Part shown: one piece after another, positions 33,945 through 41,667 of the stretch | How the letters are laid out: each line of letters starts with the position of its first letter | How positions within the stretch are numbered: position 1 is the first letter of the stretch | Source of the DNA: Hymenobacter sp. BRD128 | Lineage (GTDB): Bacteria; Bacteroidota; Bacteroidia; Cytophagales; Hymenobacteraceae | DNA: 64,000 bases | Direction of reading: 5' to 3' | NCBI RefSeq assembly: GCF_013256625.1 | Contig: NZ_CP053908.1 | Coordinates: forward strand, 4,340,001 to 4,404,000 | Translations under genes and position numbers: made by a program | Notes under the pieces: model-generated | The model's input: only the letters and a program-made list of their open reading frames with translations | What the model was told of the DNA's origin: nothing | Databases searched by the model: none

Positions 33945-35240
33945 ATGTATCGCTTTCTTCTACTAGCCCTGCTGTTTGTCGGGGCGGGGCTCGGCCGACC
34001 CGCATTGGCCCAAACCGATAGCGGCCTGCCCGCCCGCCCGGTACCCTTCACCTTCGTTACGGATAAGGCTAGCCTGCTGAGCGCGGGCGATGCCAAAAAA
34101 CTCGAAAACGGCCTGCGCAGCTACGCCGAAAAAACCGGCGCCCAAGTAGTGGTGGTGACGGTGCCCAGCCTGGGCGGCCGCTCGGTAGCCGACTACGGCC
34201 GGGCGCTGGGCACGGCCTGGGGCGTGGGCCAGCGTGACAAAAACAACGGCGTGGTGGTGCTCGTCGCGTCGCAGGAGCACAAAGTGACCATCCAGCCCGG
34301 CTCGGGCCTGGCCAGCGTGATTACGCCCGCCGTTACTAGCCGCATTATCGGCGAGATGACGCCGGCTTTTAAGCAGAATAACTACTTTCAGGGCCTGCGC
34401 ACGGGCCTCGATGACCTGCTTGCCACGGCCAATCCCAGCACCGACATGCGCAGGAAAACGGCCACCACGGCGGCTGCTTCGACGGGCGCCGCCGCGGCCG
34501 CCACCAGCGGCGAGCTGACCGATAATACCGGCCGCACGGCCTCGGCCATGCAGTCGCAGACGCAGCCGAGCGACCCAGCCGGCGCGCAGCAAAGCGACGT
34601 GTCGGCCCCGGCGCCATCGCCCGGCCTTGGCATGGGCACGCTGCTCATCGGGGCACTGATAATCGGTGGCATTCTGTGGTTTGTCATCCGGCTGTTCCGG
34701 GGCCGTAGCGCGGCTGCCAACAACGGCTCGCCCAACTTCTACCCCAGCGGTGGCGGTGCCCCCCAGCCTAACCAGCCCAATCAGCCGAATTTTTATCCTA
34801 ACCAGGGCGGTACTCCCGGCCCCGGCTACGGCGGGGGCTACCCCAACCAAAACACTACCAGCGGCGGCAGCGGCATGGGCGGCATCCTGGCCACCGGCGC
34901 GGCGGCCGCAGCCGGCGCCTACCTGGGCAACCGCCTCGGTGGTAGCCATGAGTCGGGCAGTGCGCCGCAGCACTTCGACACGGGCAGCGTGGGCAATGCG
35001 GGCGCCGGGGCCGCCGGCACCGGCGCGGCCGACGATTATTTTGCCGGGCGCGGCGGTGCGGCGAGCACGGATAACGACTCGTTTAGCAGCAATAACGACT
35101 ACTTCTCGGATAACAACGCGTCGGGCAGTTCCTCGGGCGACTACTTCTCGTCCGATAACTCGTCGTATGACGATACTTCTTCGGGCGACACCGGCGGCGG
35201 CGGCTTCGACGATACCAATGACAACAGCGGCTCGTGGTAG
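33945..35240 (+). CDS. TPM-domain protein with low-complexity Gly/Asn/Ser tail
   Basis: The 431-residue precursor has a signal peptide (cut near ALA|Q, residue 22), a TPM (YgcG) domain at about 35-160 (TDKASLLSAGDAKKLENGLRSY, then NNGVVVLVASQEHKVTIQPGSGL), a linker, one membrane segment (about 228-250, LLIGALIIGGILWFVIRLF), and a long tail with PNQPNFYP repeats and then DYF/DNDSFSSNNDYFSDNN repeats. TPM proteins assist photosystem II repair in plants; the bacterial role is unknown. The tail probably is disordered. Confidence 0.82.
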   Translation: MYRFLLLALLFVGAGLGRPALAQTDSGLPARPVPFTFVTDKASLLSAGDAKKLENGLRSYAEKTGAQVVVVTVPSLGGRSVADYGRALGTAWGVGQRDKNNGVVVLVASQEHKVTIQPGSGLASVITPAVTSRIIGEMTPAFKQNNYFQGLRTGLDDLLATANPSTDMRRKTATTAAASTGAAAAATSGELTDNTGRTASAMQSQTQPSDPAGAQQSDVSAPAPSPGLGMGTLLIGALIIGGILWFVIRLFRGRSAAANNGSPNFYPSGGGAPQPNQPNQPNFYPNQGGTPGPGYGGGYPNQNTTSGGSGMGGILATGAAAAAGAYLGNRLGGSHESGSAPQHFDTGSVGNAGAGAAGTGAADDYFAGRGGAASTDNDSFSSNNDYFSDNNASGSSSGDYFSSDNSSYDDTSSGDTGGGGFDDTNDNSGSW

Positions 35241-35270
35241 GCTAGCCAGCTCACTACGTTGAGGCACACC

Positions 35271-35304
35271 AAGAACCGCCGCCCGGAACCGGACGGCGGT
35301 TCTT
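35271..35304. terminator. Two-way terminator-like hairpin
   Basis: Arms AAGAACCGCCG and CGGCGGTTCTT enclose a 12-base GC-rich loop. It is placed between the convergent TPM gene and a small minus-strand gene. Confidence 0.7.
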
Positions 35305-35321
35305 GCTTAAGGGGCTAGCCC

Positions 35322-35576
35322 CTAGTGCTTAGGCATGGTGCCCTGCGGCCGGCCTACCCGGATGACGCCGCGCCGAGGGTGGGCCTTGCGGTAGCGGCGG
35401 TGGTAGCGCCAGCGGCCCAGCACGCCCATGCGGCGCCAGCGCTTGCGGGCATCGCCGCGGTGCTTATAGGAAGTGTAGCGCGGGCGGTGGTGGCCGGGCC
35501 GGGGGCGGGCCAGCGCCGGGCTGCCATCGGCCAGGGCTAGCAGGGCCGCCACTAAGAGAATAATAAGTCGGGTCAT
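35322..35576 (-). CDS. Small secreted His/Arg-rich protein
   Basis: The 84-residue product has a signal peptide (IILLVAALLALADGSPALA) and a strongly basic mature part with RPRPGHHRPRY, RKRWRRMG, RWRYHRRYRKAHPRRG. No domain recognised. Aromatic-basic composition suggests binding to an anionic partner such as polysaccharide, nucleic acid or LPS, which is inference. Confidence 0.6.
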   Translation of the reverse strand: MTRLIILLVAALLALADGSPALARPRPGHHRPRYTSYKHRGDARKRWRRMGVLGRWRYHRRYRKAHPRRGVIRVGRPQGTMPKH

Positions 35577-35697
35577 AAAATGCAGCCAGGAAAAATCGGG
35601 CCAACGTGCAGGCAGTACGCTACGGGCAATGCTCGTCTCCTACGTAGGCCGCCCGCCTCTTGGTTTGGGGCGCGGCGGCCGGGCTTGCTTCGGCGGG

Positions 35698-36798
35698 TTA
35701 TTTCACTGGTTTTTTAGCGGCTTTGGCCGGCTGGCCAGGCGCGGGTTGTGGCTGGGGCGCGGCCAGAAAGGCCTTGAGCGCGGGCGAGGGCCTGCCATCG
35801 TCGCCCCAGGCGCTGAGCTGGTAGCCGCTCCAGCTTTTGGCGCCCTCGGGCTCCCAGTAGAATACGCCCAAGCCCTTGCCCTGGGGCACGGCGCGCACGG
35901 CTTGCTGCACGGCCACGAGCATGGCATAGGTGTTTTGCACGGCGGTGTAGTCGTTGCCGACTTCGGCCACTACCACTTCCTTGCCGGGATAGCGGCTCAC
36001 CATGTCGAGCAGGTTGGCGCGCAGGTTGGCGATGGAGGCGGTGTAATCCTGCTTGAGCCAGTAGGGGTAATACGACATGCCGACGACGTCGAACTTCCCG
36101 CCGTTGGCCGTGAGCTTATCGAAGAAATCGCGGTATAGCGCGTTGTCGTTGCCGCGGTCGAGGTGCACGATAACCTTGGTGCCGGGGCTCACGGCCTTCA
36201 CCGCCTCGTAGCCTTTGGTGATGAGCTGGGTAAGCTGCGGAAAATTTTTGGTACTGCCCTCGGGCCAGAGCAGGCCGCCCGGTATCTCGTTGCCGACCTG
36301 CACCCACTCGGGCGTTACGCCGCTGGCTTTCAAGGCCGTGAGCGTGTTAAACGTGTGGTCGTACACATCAGTCAGCAGCTGCGCAAACGGGTGGCTGGCC
36401 CAGGCGGCGGGCTTGGCCTGTTTGCCGGGGTCGGCCCAGGTGTCGCTGTAGTGAAAGTCTATCATCACCCGGAAGCCCAGGCCGGCGGCGCGCTTGGCCA
36501 TCGCCACCACCTCGGCCGGGCTGCAGTGGCCGCTGGCCTTGTCGTCGGACGGGTTGACGAATACCCGCAGGCGTATCGAGTTGATGCCCTGCGCTTTCAG
36601 GATGGCGAAGCAGTCCTGAGCCTGGCCCTGCTCGTTATAAAACACGTAGCCGGTAGCCTCCATCTGCTGGAGCCAACCCACGTCGGCGCCCTTGGCAAAG
36701 GTTTGGGCCGCGGCTGAGGGGCTAGCCAGAAGCAGGGTGCCGCAGACCAGGCCGAGCACCAGCGCCGAGCGCCAGGGCGCGAAAAAGGGAAATTTCAT
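35698..36798 (-). CDS. Arabinogalactan endo-beta-1,4-galactanase (GH53)
   Basis: The 366-residue secreted enzyme from ATG 36798 has a signal peptide (ALVLGLVCGTLLLASPSAAA) and a GH53 TIM barrel: KGADVGWLQQME, INSIRLRVFVNP, GFRVMIDFHYSDTWADPGKQ, then the acid/base Glu 171 in WVQVGNEIPGG and nucleophile Glu 279 in VVVAEVG. GH53 enzymes cut beta-1,4-galactan side chains of pectin. The tail is Pro/Lys-rich (PQPQPAPGQPAKAAKK). No SusCD pair or other polysaccharide genes adjoin, so it is not in a classical PUL. Confidence 0.93.
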   Translation of the reverse strand: MKFPFFAPWRSALVLGLVCGTLLLASPSAAAQTFAKGADVGWLQQMEATGYVFYNEQGQAQDCFAILKAQGINSIRLRVFVNPSDDKASGHCSPAEVVAMAKRAAGLGFRVMIDFHYSDTWADPGKQAKPAAWASHPFAQLLTDVYDHTFNTLTALKASGVTPEWVQVGNEIPGGLLWPEGSTKNFPQLTQLITKGYEAVKAVSPGTKVIVHLDRGNDNALYRDFFDKLTANGGKFDVVGMSYYPYWLKQDYTASIANLRANLLDMVSRYPGKEVVVAEVGNDYTAVQNTYAMLVAVQQAVRAVPQGKGLGVFYWEPEGAKSWSGYQLSAWGDDGRPSPALKAFLAAPQPQPAPGQPAKAAKKPVK

Positions 36799-36831
36799 AA
36801 GCAAAGTAAGGAAACGAAGCCGCAACGCCGC

Positions 36832-36897
36832 CCGCTACTGCCCGCTGCCGGCCACTTGCAGCGGCGGGGCGGCCACCTCCACGTTGGCCGTGCGCGG
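36832..36897. repeat. Duplicate of the MFS gene 3' end (copy A)
   Basis: This 66-bp stretch repeats 38753-38818 with one mismatch. Copy B is the true end of the MFS exporter gene; copy A is a detached fragment on the other side of the T9SS-B gene. On the minus strand it still encodes the MFS C-terminus (FPRTANVEVAAPP...) with a stop, joined to a new ATG at 36915. Confidence 0.85.
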
Positions 36898-36967
36898 AAA
36901 ATTATTGAGCGCCATGCGATAAGTCAAATCACCTTAATTTCACCCAATTTTTAGTGAGTAGTTGGCT

Positions 36968-38749
36968 ATGGGAATTTTTACACGGTTAACATTTTCTATA
37001 AAAGCAGCATTGTTCCTACTGCTGCTGGGGCACCTGGGCCCGGCGCTAGCACAAAACCGCTGGGCCCGGCAGGCAGGAGGTGGTGCGCAACTAGAGCAGC
37101 TGAATGGCCTAGCCCGCGATGGTAGCGGCAATGCCTACGTAGTGGGCTTCTTTACCAGTTCGGCCCGCTTCGGAGGGCTTACCCTTAACAAAGTGAACGC
37201 TAGCGGTCCGGGCAACCCGTCGGGCCTCTCGGCTTTCATTGCTAAGTACGATGCCCAGGGTGCTGTCTTGTGGGCGCAGGCCACGCCGGCCATGTACTTT
37301 AGCCGGGTGGCTACTGATGCGGATGGCAATGTCTACGCGCTGGGCGATTTCAGCGGCAGCGGCGTATTTGGGAGCGTTACGCTCACTAGCCAAGGCACTC
37401 AAGACATGGTGCTGGTCAAGTACAACCCCCAGGGCCAGCTTTTGTGGGTGCGGCAAGGTGGCAGCGCGCCCGGCAGCAAATTCGTGAGTATGGGGCTAGC
37501 CCTTGATGCGGCGGCCAATGCCTATGTAACGGGCTACCTGAGCGGGCAGGGCAACCTGGGCACCGGCCCGGTAGCCAGTGAAAGCAGCGAAAACGTGTTT
37601 TTGGCCAAATTCAATAGCCAAGGCAGCCCGCAGTGGCTGCGGCAGGGCGGGGGTAAGGGCGGATACAGCCGGGCTAGCGCGGTGGCCCTGGATGCGGCGG
37701 GCAACCTCTACCTGGCGGGCAGCTTCGGCCTCACGGCCACCTTTGGCACTACCACGCTGCAGGCTCAAAATGGCACCCAGCAGATTTTGCTGGCAAAGTG
37801 CAGCCCGGCGGGCGATTTTTTATGGGCCAAAAGCGAGGGCGGTCCCGGCACTGCTACTGCCCTTGACCTCGCCGTCGATAACCAGGGCAATAGTTTTACC
37901 ACGGGGCAGCTGGGGGGCGTGCCGGGGCAACCAGCCGTGTTTGGCACAGCGGTATTTCAGGTGGCGGGCTTTGCGGGCTTTTTGGTGAAGCACGACCCGA
38001 ACGGCCAAGTTCTCTGGGCTAGCCAGATAGGCGCTACCAATACCAACTACGGCACCAGCGTGGCCCTCGACCAAGCCGGCAATAGCTACGTGGCCGGGGT
38101 ATTCAGCTCCACGCTCACTACCTGGGGCAGCGGCCTGCAGTTGACCGTGTCGGGGGGTAAAAAAAATATATTTGTCGCCAAATACGACCCCCAGGGCCGC
38201 GCGTTGAGGGTGCAGCGCGAAGGGGCCTGCGGCAGCGCCTACGGGCCCCAAATTGCTGTTACGGCCAGCCAGGATATTTATCTGGCCGGCACATTTGCCG
38301 AAACAGCCAGCTTTGTCTCTACCCTGTTTGCCAGCACCAACGGCCAGCTTTTTGTGGCACGATTGGGTGATTTGACCACGCCCTCAACCCCAGACAGCTT
38401 TTCCTGCGCTACCGCACCAACTTCCGCGCCGGCCCCGGTTCCTGTGCCCGCGCCAACCCCTACCCCGGCTCCAAAACCTACACCCCCGCCGGCGCCCATT
38501 GAGCTATCAGTGCCTAATATCATTACACCTAATGGCGATGGACAGAATGACCAGCTCAAAATAGCCGGCCTCGTAAATATGGAGTGGGCCCTCGTTGTCT
38601 ATAATCGCTGGGGCCAAGAGGTGTACCGTTCGCTAGCCTACGCGCAGGACTGGACTGCGCCGGGCCTGCCTGCCGGTACTTACTACTACCGGTTGTGGCA
38701 GCCCACCGGCGGCCGGGCCTACACGGGCTGGCTTGAAGTAGTCCGCTAG
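36968..38749 (+). CDS. SBBP-repeat protein with T9SS type B C-terminal domain
   Basis: The 593-residue precursor from ATG 36968 (a TTG two codons upstream is possible) has a signal peptide (AALFLLLLGHLGPALA|Q), then at least seven SBBP-type beta-propeller-like repeats with the recurring pattern AxDxxGNxYVxGxF and FLAKYDxxGxxLW. A Pro/Ala/Thr linker (about 478-500) leads to the gliding-motility-type C-terminal domain: PNIITPNGDGQNDQLKI, YNRWGQEVYRS, PAGTYYYRLW. Such domains direct proteins through the outer membrane by type IX secretion to the cell surface. It is flanked by direct copies of a 66-bp sequence. Confidence 0.9.
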   Translation: MGIFTRLTFSIKAALFLLLLGHLGPALAQNRWARQAGGGAQLEQLNGLARDGSGNAYVVGFFTSSARFGGLTLNKVNASGPGNPSGLSAFIAKYDAQGAVLWAQATPAMYFSRVATDADGNVYALGDFSGSGVFGSVTLTSQGTQDMVLVKYNPQGQLLWVRQGGSAPGSKFVSMGLALDAAANAYVTGYLSGQGNLGTGPVASESSENVFLAKFNSQGSPQWLRQGGGKGGYSRASAVALDAAGNLYLAGSFGLTATFGTTTLQAQNGTQQILLAKCSPAGDFLWAKSEGGPGTATALDLAVDNQGNSFTTGQLGGVPGQPAVFGTAVFQVAGFAGFLVKHDPNGQVLWASQIGATNTNYGTSVALDQAGNSYVAGVFSSTLTTWGSGLQLTVSGGKKNIFVAKYDPQGRALRVQREGACGSAYGPQIAVTASQDIYLAGTFAETASFVSTLFASTNGQLFVARLGDLTTPSTPDSFSCATAPTSAPAPVPVPAPTPTPAPKPTPPPAPIELSVPNIITPNGDGQNDQLKIAGLVNMEWALVVYNRWGQEVYRSLAYAQDWTAPGLPAGTYYYRLWQPTGGRAYTGWLEVVR

Positions 38750-38752
38750 CTT

Positions 38753-38818
38753 CCGCTACTGCCCGCTGCCGGCCACTTGCAGCGGCGGGGCGGCTACCTC
38801 CACGTTGGCCGTGCGCGG
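38753..38818. repeat. MFS gene 3' end, copy B of the 66-bp duplication
   Basis: Partner of 36832-36897 with 65 of 66 identical bases in the same orientation. It forms the last codons of the MFS gene. Together the copies enclose the T9SS-B gene. Confidence 0.85.
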
Positions 38819-40423
38819 GAAGGCCAGAAAGTGCGTCACGCGCGGCGGCTCGCTGCCCCGGTGAAAGCGCCGTACTTCGGCCTCCACCTGCTGGTCGTCG
38901 CGGGTGAAGCGGTGGTGCTGGCGCTCGTGCTCGGCCCAGGTAGCCACGTAAAAAAACTCGGTGATGCGCGCCGGCTGGGCCACATCGGTAAATACGCCGG
39001 CCCGCAGCGCGCCGTCGCGCAGGCGCAGGCGGGTAAGCTGCTGGGCCGCCAGCCGGAAGGCCGCGTGGTCGGCCGGGGCCACGTCGTAGTCTATCATCAC
39101 CACCACAGGGCCGTCGTCGGGGTCGATTTCTTCTTCCAATGCCGGCAGCTGGTCGCTCCACGGCTCAGCGGGGCTGAAGTCGAGGCCCTCGGGCTGGTGC
39201 ATGGGGAAGGGCAGGGCCAGCGCCAGGCTAGCCAGCATCCAGCCGGCTGCCACCAGCAGGGCCAGCGTGAGGTTGGCGCGGTCGGCCAGCTCGCCCCACA
39301 TGATGCTGCCCAGGCTCATGCCGGCCTGAAAAACCAGCATGTAGATGCTTACCACCCGCGCCTGCACCCACTTGGGCACGTGCAGCTGCACGCTGGTGCT
39401 GAAGCTCGTCATGGTAATGAGCCAGGCCGTGCCGGACAAGAACATCACCGGAAACAGCCAGTACTCGCCCGGCACCAGGGCCAGGCTCAGGTTGGTGCCC
39501 ACAAACACGAGCGAGCCCAGCAGCACCCGGCGGTTGAGGTTGAGCCGGTGGCCGATTTTGCCAATCAAAAACGCCCCCGATACTGCGCCCGCCCCTAGCC
39601 ACGACAGCATTACGGCGTAGGAGCCCGACTGCAAGTGCAGCCGCCGCGCTACCACCACGCTCAGCAGCGCCCACATGGCGCTGGCCCCAAACGAGAAGGC
39701 AAACGTGCGCACCAGCACCGCCACGATGGGCGGCGAGTACTGCACGTAGCGAATGCCCGCCCGCAGCGCGCCCGAAAAATTTTCGGCCGGGCCGCCGTCG
39801 CTCTGCACCTCGCGCCGCCAGGTATAAATGACGACCCAGGTGCCCACGAAAGAAATGCCGTTCAGCACAAACACCCAGCCCGGCGAGTAGTAGGCAATGA
39901 TGAGTCCGCCCAGCGCCGGCCCGATGGCCCGGGCAATGTTGTTGCTCACCCCATTGAGGGTGATGGCGAAGGGCAGCACCGGCCGGGGCACCAGCTCGGT
40001 CGTCACCGTTTGCCAGATGGGGCTGTTCAGGGCCGAGCCCATGCCCAGCAAAAACGTGAAGCCCAGCACGTCGATGGCCGTGGCCGCGCCCGTGAGCGTG
40101 AACACCCCCAGCCCCAGCGCTACCACCGCCATAAAGCCCTGCGTGAAGAGCAGCAGCTTGCGCCGGTCGATGAGGTCGCCGATGGCCCCGGCCGGCATAC
40201 TCAGCAAAAAAGCCGGCAGGCTGGTGGCCGTCTGCATCAGGGCCACGAGCAGGGCCGAGGTGGTGAGCGTGGTCACGAGCCACACGCCGGCCACGTTTTG
40301 CATCCAGGTGCCCACGTTGCTCACCAGCGCGGCAATCCAGATGGCCCGAAACAAGCTGTAAGTAAACGGTGTGCGCAGGCCGGGCCGGGGTTCGGCTAGG
40401 GGTAGGGAAGGCGTAGGGGTCAT
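38756..40423 (-). CDS. MFS exporter (enterobactin-exporter-like) with C-terminal ABM-like domain
   Basis: About 555 residues from ATG 40423. The N-terminal 410 residues hold about twelve membrane segments with the MFS_3 pattern (FRAIWIAALVSNVGTWMQNVAGVWLVTTLT, SLPAFLLSMPAGAIGDLIDRRKLLL). The last 130 residues are soluble (PVVVMIDYDVAPADHAAFRLAAQQL, then TEFFYVATWAEHERQHHRFT) and resemble the antibiotic-biosynthesis-monooxygenase-like tail known in some of these exporters. Substrate unknown. The 3' end is duplicated at 36.8 kb. Confidence 0.85.
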   Translation of the reverse strand: MTPTPSLPLAEPRPGLRTPFTYSLFRAIWIAALVSNVGTWMQNVAGVWLVTTLTTSALLVALMQTATSLPAFLLSMPAGAIGDLIDRRKLLLFTQGFMAVVALGLGVFTLTGAATAIDVLGFTFLLGMGSALNSPIWQTVTTELVPRPVLPFAITLNGVSNNIARAIGPALGGLIIAYYSPGWVFVLNGISFVGTWVVIYTWRREVQSDGGPAENFSGALRAGIRYVQYSPPIVAVLVRTFAFSFGASAMWALLSVVVARRLHLQSGSYAVMLSWLGAGAVSGAFLIGKIGHRLNLNRRVLLGSLVFVGTNLSLALVPGEYWLFPVMFLSGTAWLITMTSFSTSVQLHVPKWVQARVVSIYMLVFQAGMSLGSIMWGELADRANLTLALLVAAGWMLASLALALPFPMHQPEGLDFSPAEPWSDQLPALEEEIDPDDGPVVVMIDYDVAPADHAAFRLAAQQLTRLRLRDGALRAGVFTDVAQPARITEFFYVATWAEHERQHHRFTRDDQQVEAEVRRFHRGSEPPRVTHFLAFPRTANVEVAAPPLQVAGSGQ

Positions 40424-40650
40424 GCGCGCAGAGCTGAGTAGCCTAGCCCTACGAAAGTTGGCCGCTCGGGGATTGAAGCGGCTGGCGCGGCCGTAAAGCA
40501 AAAGCGTTGCGCTACCCCCGCCACTACCAAGGTTCTGAAATGTATTGTCGGCTGCCTGCTTTGGCCGGGCACTTCCACGCTGGCCGCCGCCAGCTTCTTT
40601 ACCGCATTGCGCCTCACCCTAGCCGCGTGCCTGGTCTTGTTTCTAACTCC

Positions 40651-40830
40651 GTGAAAAATGCCCTGCCCAAGCCCAAACGGCCCCTTATCGCCTGCTGCCC
40701 ACCGTTCGTCTTCGACCTGAAGACGCTCAAAGCCCATCGGCGCCCCCATCCCCCCCATCCCCACCGGCCCCCGCGTCCGCGCCCCGGCATCGTGCCCGGC
40801 ACGTTCCGCGTGCTCGAATACGACCCATAA
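40651..40830 (+). CDS. Possible small Pro/His/Arg-rich protein
   Basis: A GTG at 40651 opens 59 codons: KNALPKPKRPLIACCPPFVFDL, then a run of Arg, Pro and His (RRPHPPHPHRPPRPRP) and the ordinary ending GTFRVLEYDP. GC-rich wobble bases fit coding, and no longer frame competes on the minus strand, but no family is known. A longer upstream start (40507) is possible. Uncertain. Confidence 0.35.
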   Translation: MKNALPKPKRPLIACCPPFVFDLKTLKAHRRPHPPHPHRPPRPRPGIVPGTFRVLEYDP

Positions 40831-40892
40831 AAAACCCGGCCCGGTAACCTCAGCGAGTCCGTCGGCGGGCTTGCTGGGGCTACGGGGCCGGG
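40830..40892 (-). terminator. Terminator of the PepSY-like gene
   Basis: Read on the minus strand, CCCGGCCCC pairs with GGGCCGGG across a structured loop, followed by six T. It lies just after the stop codon of the PepSY-like gene. Confidence 0.55.
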
Positions 40893-40898
40893 CAGCGG

Positions 40899-41339
40899 CT
40901 ACTGCTTGGCCAGGGAGCCGTCGGCGTTAAAAAGCACGTCCTGATGCTTACCACCTTTGACCACTTCAGCCTCGTACACGGTGCTGCCATCTGCCCGCAC
41001 GATGGTCGCGGCCTCGCTGATTTTATACGTTTTGTAGGCGCTGGCCAGCTTGGTGCGCACCGGGGTGGGCAATTGGCTCGGTGTCATATCCGTTTCGGTT
41101 TCCAGCAACTCGCCGGTAGGAGTGATGACGGCCGACATCGTTTTGCCGCTCAGCTTAAAGCCAGCCTCGAATTTATCGCCCTCTTTTTCCCAGGTGTTTG
41201 TTGTCACGGTCGGGAACTTGGCCTTGAACGTGGCCTTGGCGGCGGCGGGTACTTGGGTCGGCTTTAGCGTTTGGGCCTGGGTAAGAGCGGGGGCTGCCAG
41301 GGCCAGGGCGCAGGCAGTAATCAAGAGGTGGCGTTGCAT
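40899..41339 (-). CDS. Secreted PepSY-like protein
   Basis: The 146-residue product has a signal peptide (LLITACALALAAPALTQA|Q). The mature part has two PepSY-like repeats: VPAAAKATFKAKFPTVTTNTWEKEGDKFEAGFKLSGKTMSAVITPTGELLETET, then LPTPVRTKLASAYKTYKISEAATIVRADGSTVYEAEV. This is the BLIP-like PepSY family common in Bacteroidota, periplasmic with unknown role. Monocistronic. Confidence 0.83.
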   Translation of the reverse strand: MQRHLLITACALALAAPALTQAQTLKPTQVPAAAKATFKAKFPTVTTNTWEKEGDKFEAGFKLSGKTMSAVITPTGELLETETDMTPSQLPTPVRTKLASAYKTYKISEAATIVRADGSTVYEAEVVKGGKHQDVLFNADGSLAKQ

Positions 41340-41667
41340 GACTAATTACAAATAAGAGTGAAGTTGTAGCCGAAGCTAGCCACCGATACTGTGGCATTTC
41401 TGTCGCCGCCGCCCCGGCCCCGGCCGCCGGAAAATCCTGCCCGCAGTGGGTACCCGGCCCCGCCGGTGGCAAAAGCGTAGGGCAGGGCAACGTCAGGCAA
41501 TGGCAAAAAAAATAACTTAGAAAGTATTACAGCAACTACGGGGGCAGTGGGCGGCCGGGTACGTAGCGCGCTAGCTTGCCATTTATTCATTAATTTCTTC
41601 CATTTAGTAAAGTGGGCTTTTTTAGCAAAGCCCACTTTACTTCAGAATTGAACGCGACCTTTGCCGT
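41340..41667. other. Divergent intergenic region, PepSY-like gene and efflux operon
   Basis: The 328-bp gap between two divergent starts holds a perfect hairpin at 41606-41641 (own entry). Just before the tolC-like ATG the sequence GACCTTTG (41651-41658 region) matches the -7 box in all but the first base. Otherwise nothing clear. Confidence 0.45.
41606..41641. promoter_or_regulatory. Perfect 15-bp inverted repeat upstream of the efflux operon
   Basis: AGTAAAGTGGGCTTT and its exact complement flank a 6-base loop TTTAGC. It lies 27 bp before the first gene of the efflux operon and between divergent genes, so it is not at a place for a terminator of known genes. It may be an operator or a leader hairpin for the operon. 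Confidence 0.5.

Larger units (their letters stand above)
40424..40898. other. Intergenic region with one possible small gene
   Basis: The 475-bp gap holds a candidate plus-strand ORF (separate entry) and, at its end, the terminator of the PepSY-like gene. No clear promoter match was seen. Confidence 0.4.

Noticed and set aside
33963..35267. 434-codon minus-strand frame opposite the TPM gene
   Set aside because: Low-complexity Arg/Ala/Gly/Val product without start signal; the plus strand has signal peptide, TPM domain and membrane segment.
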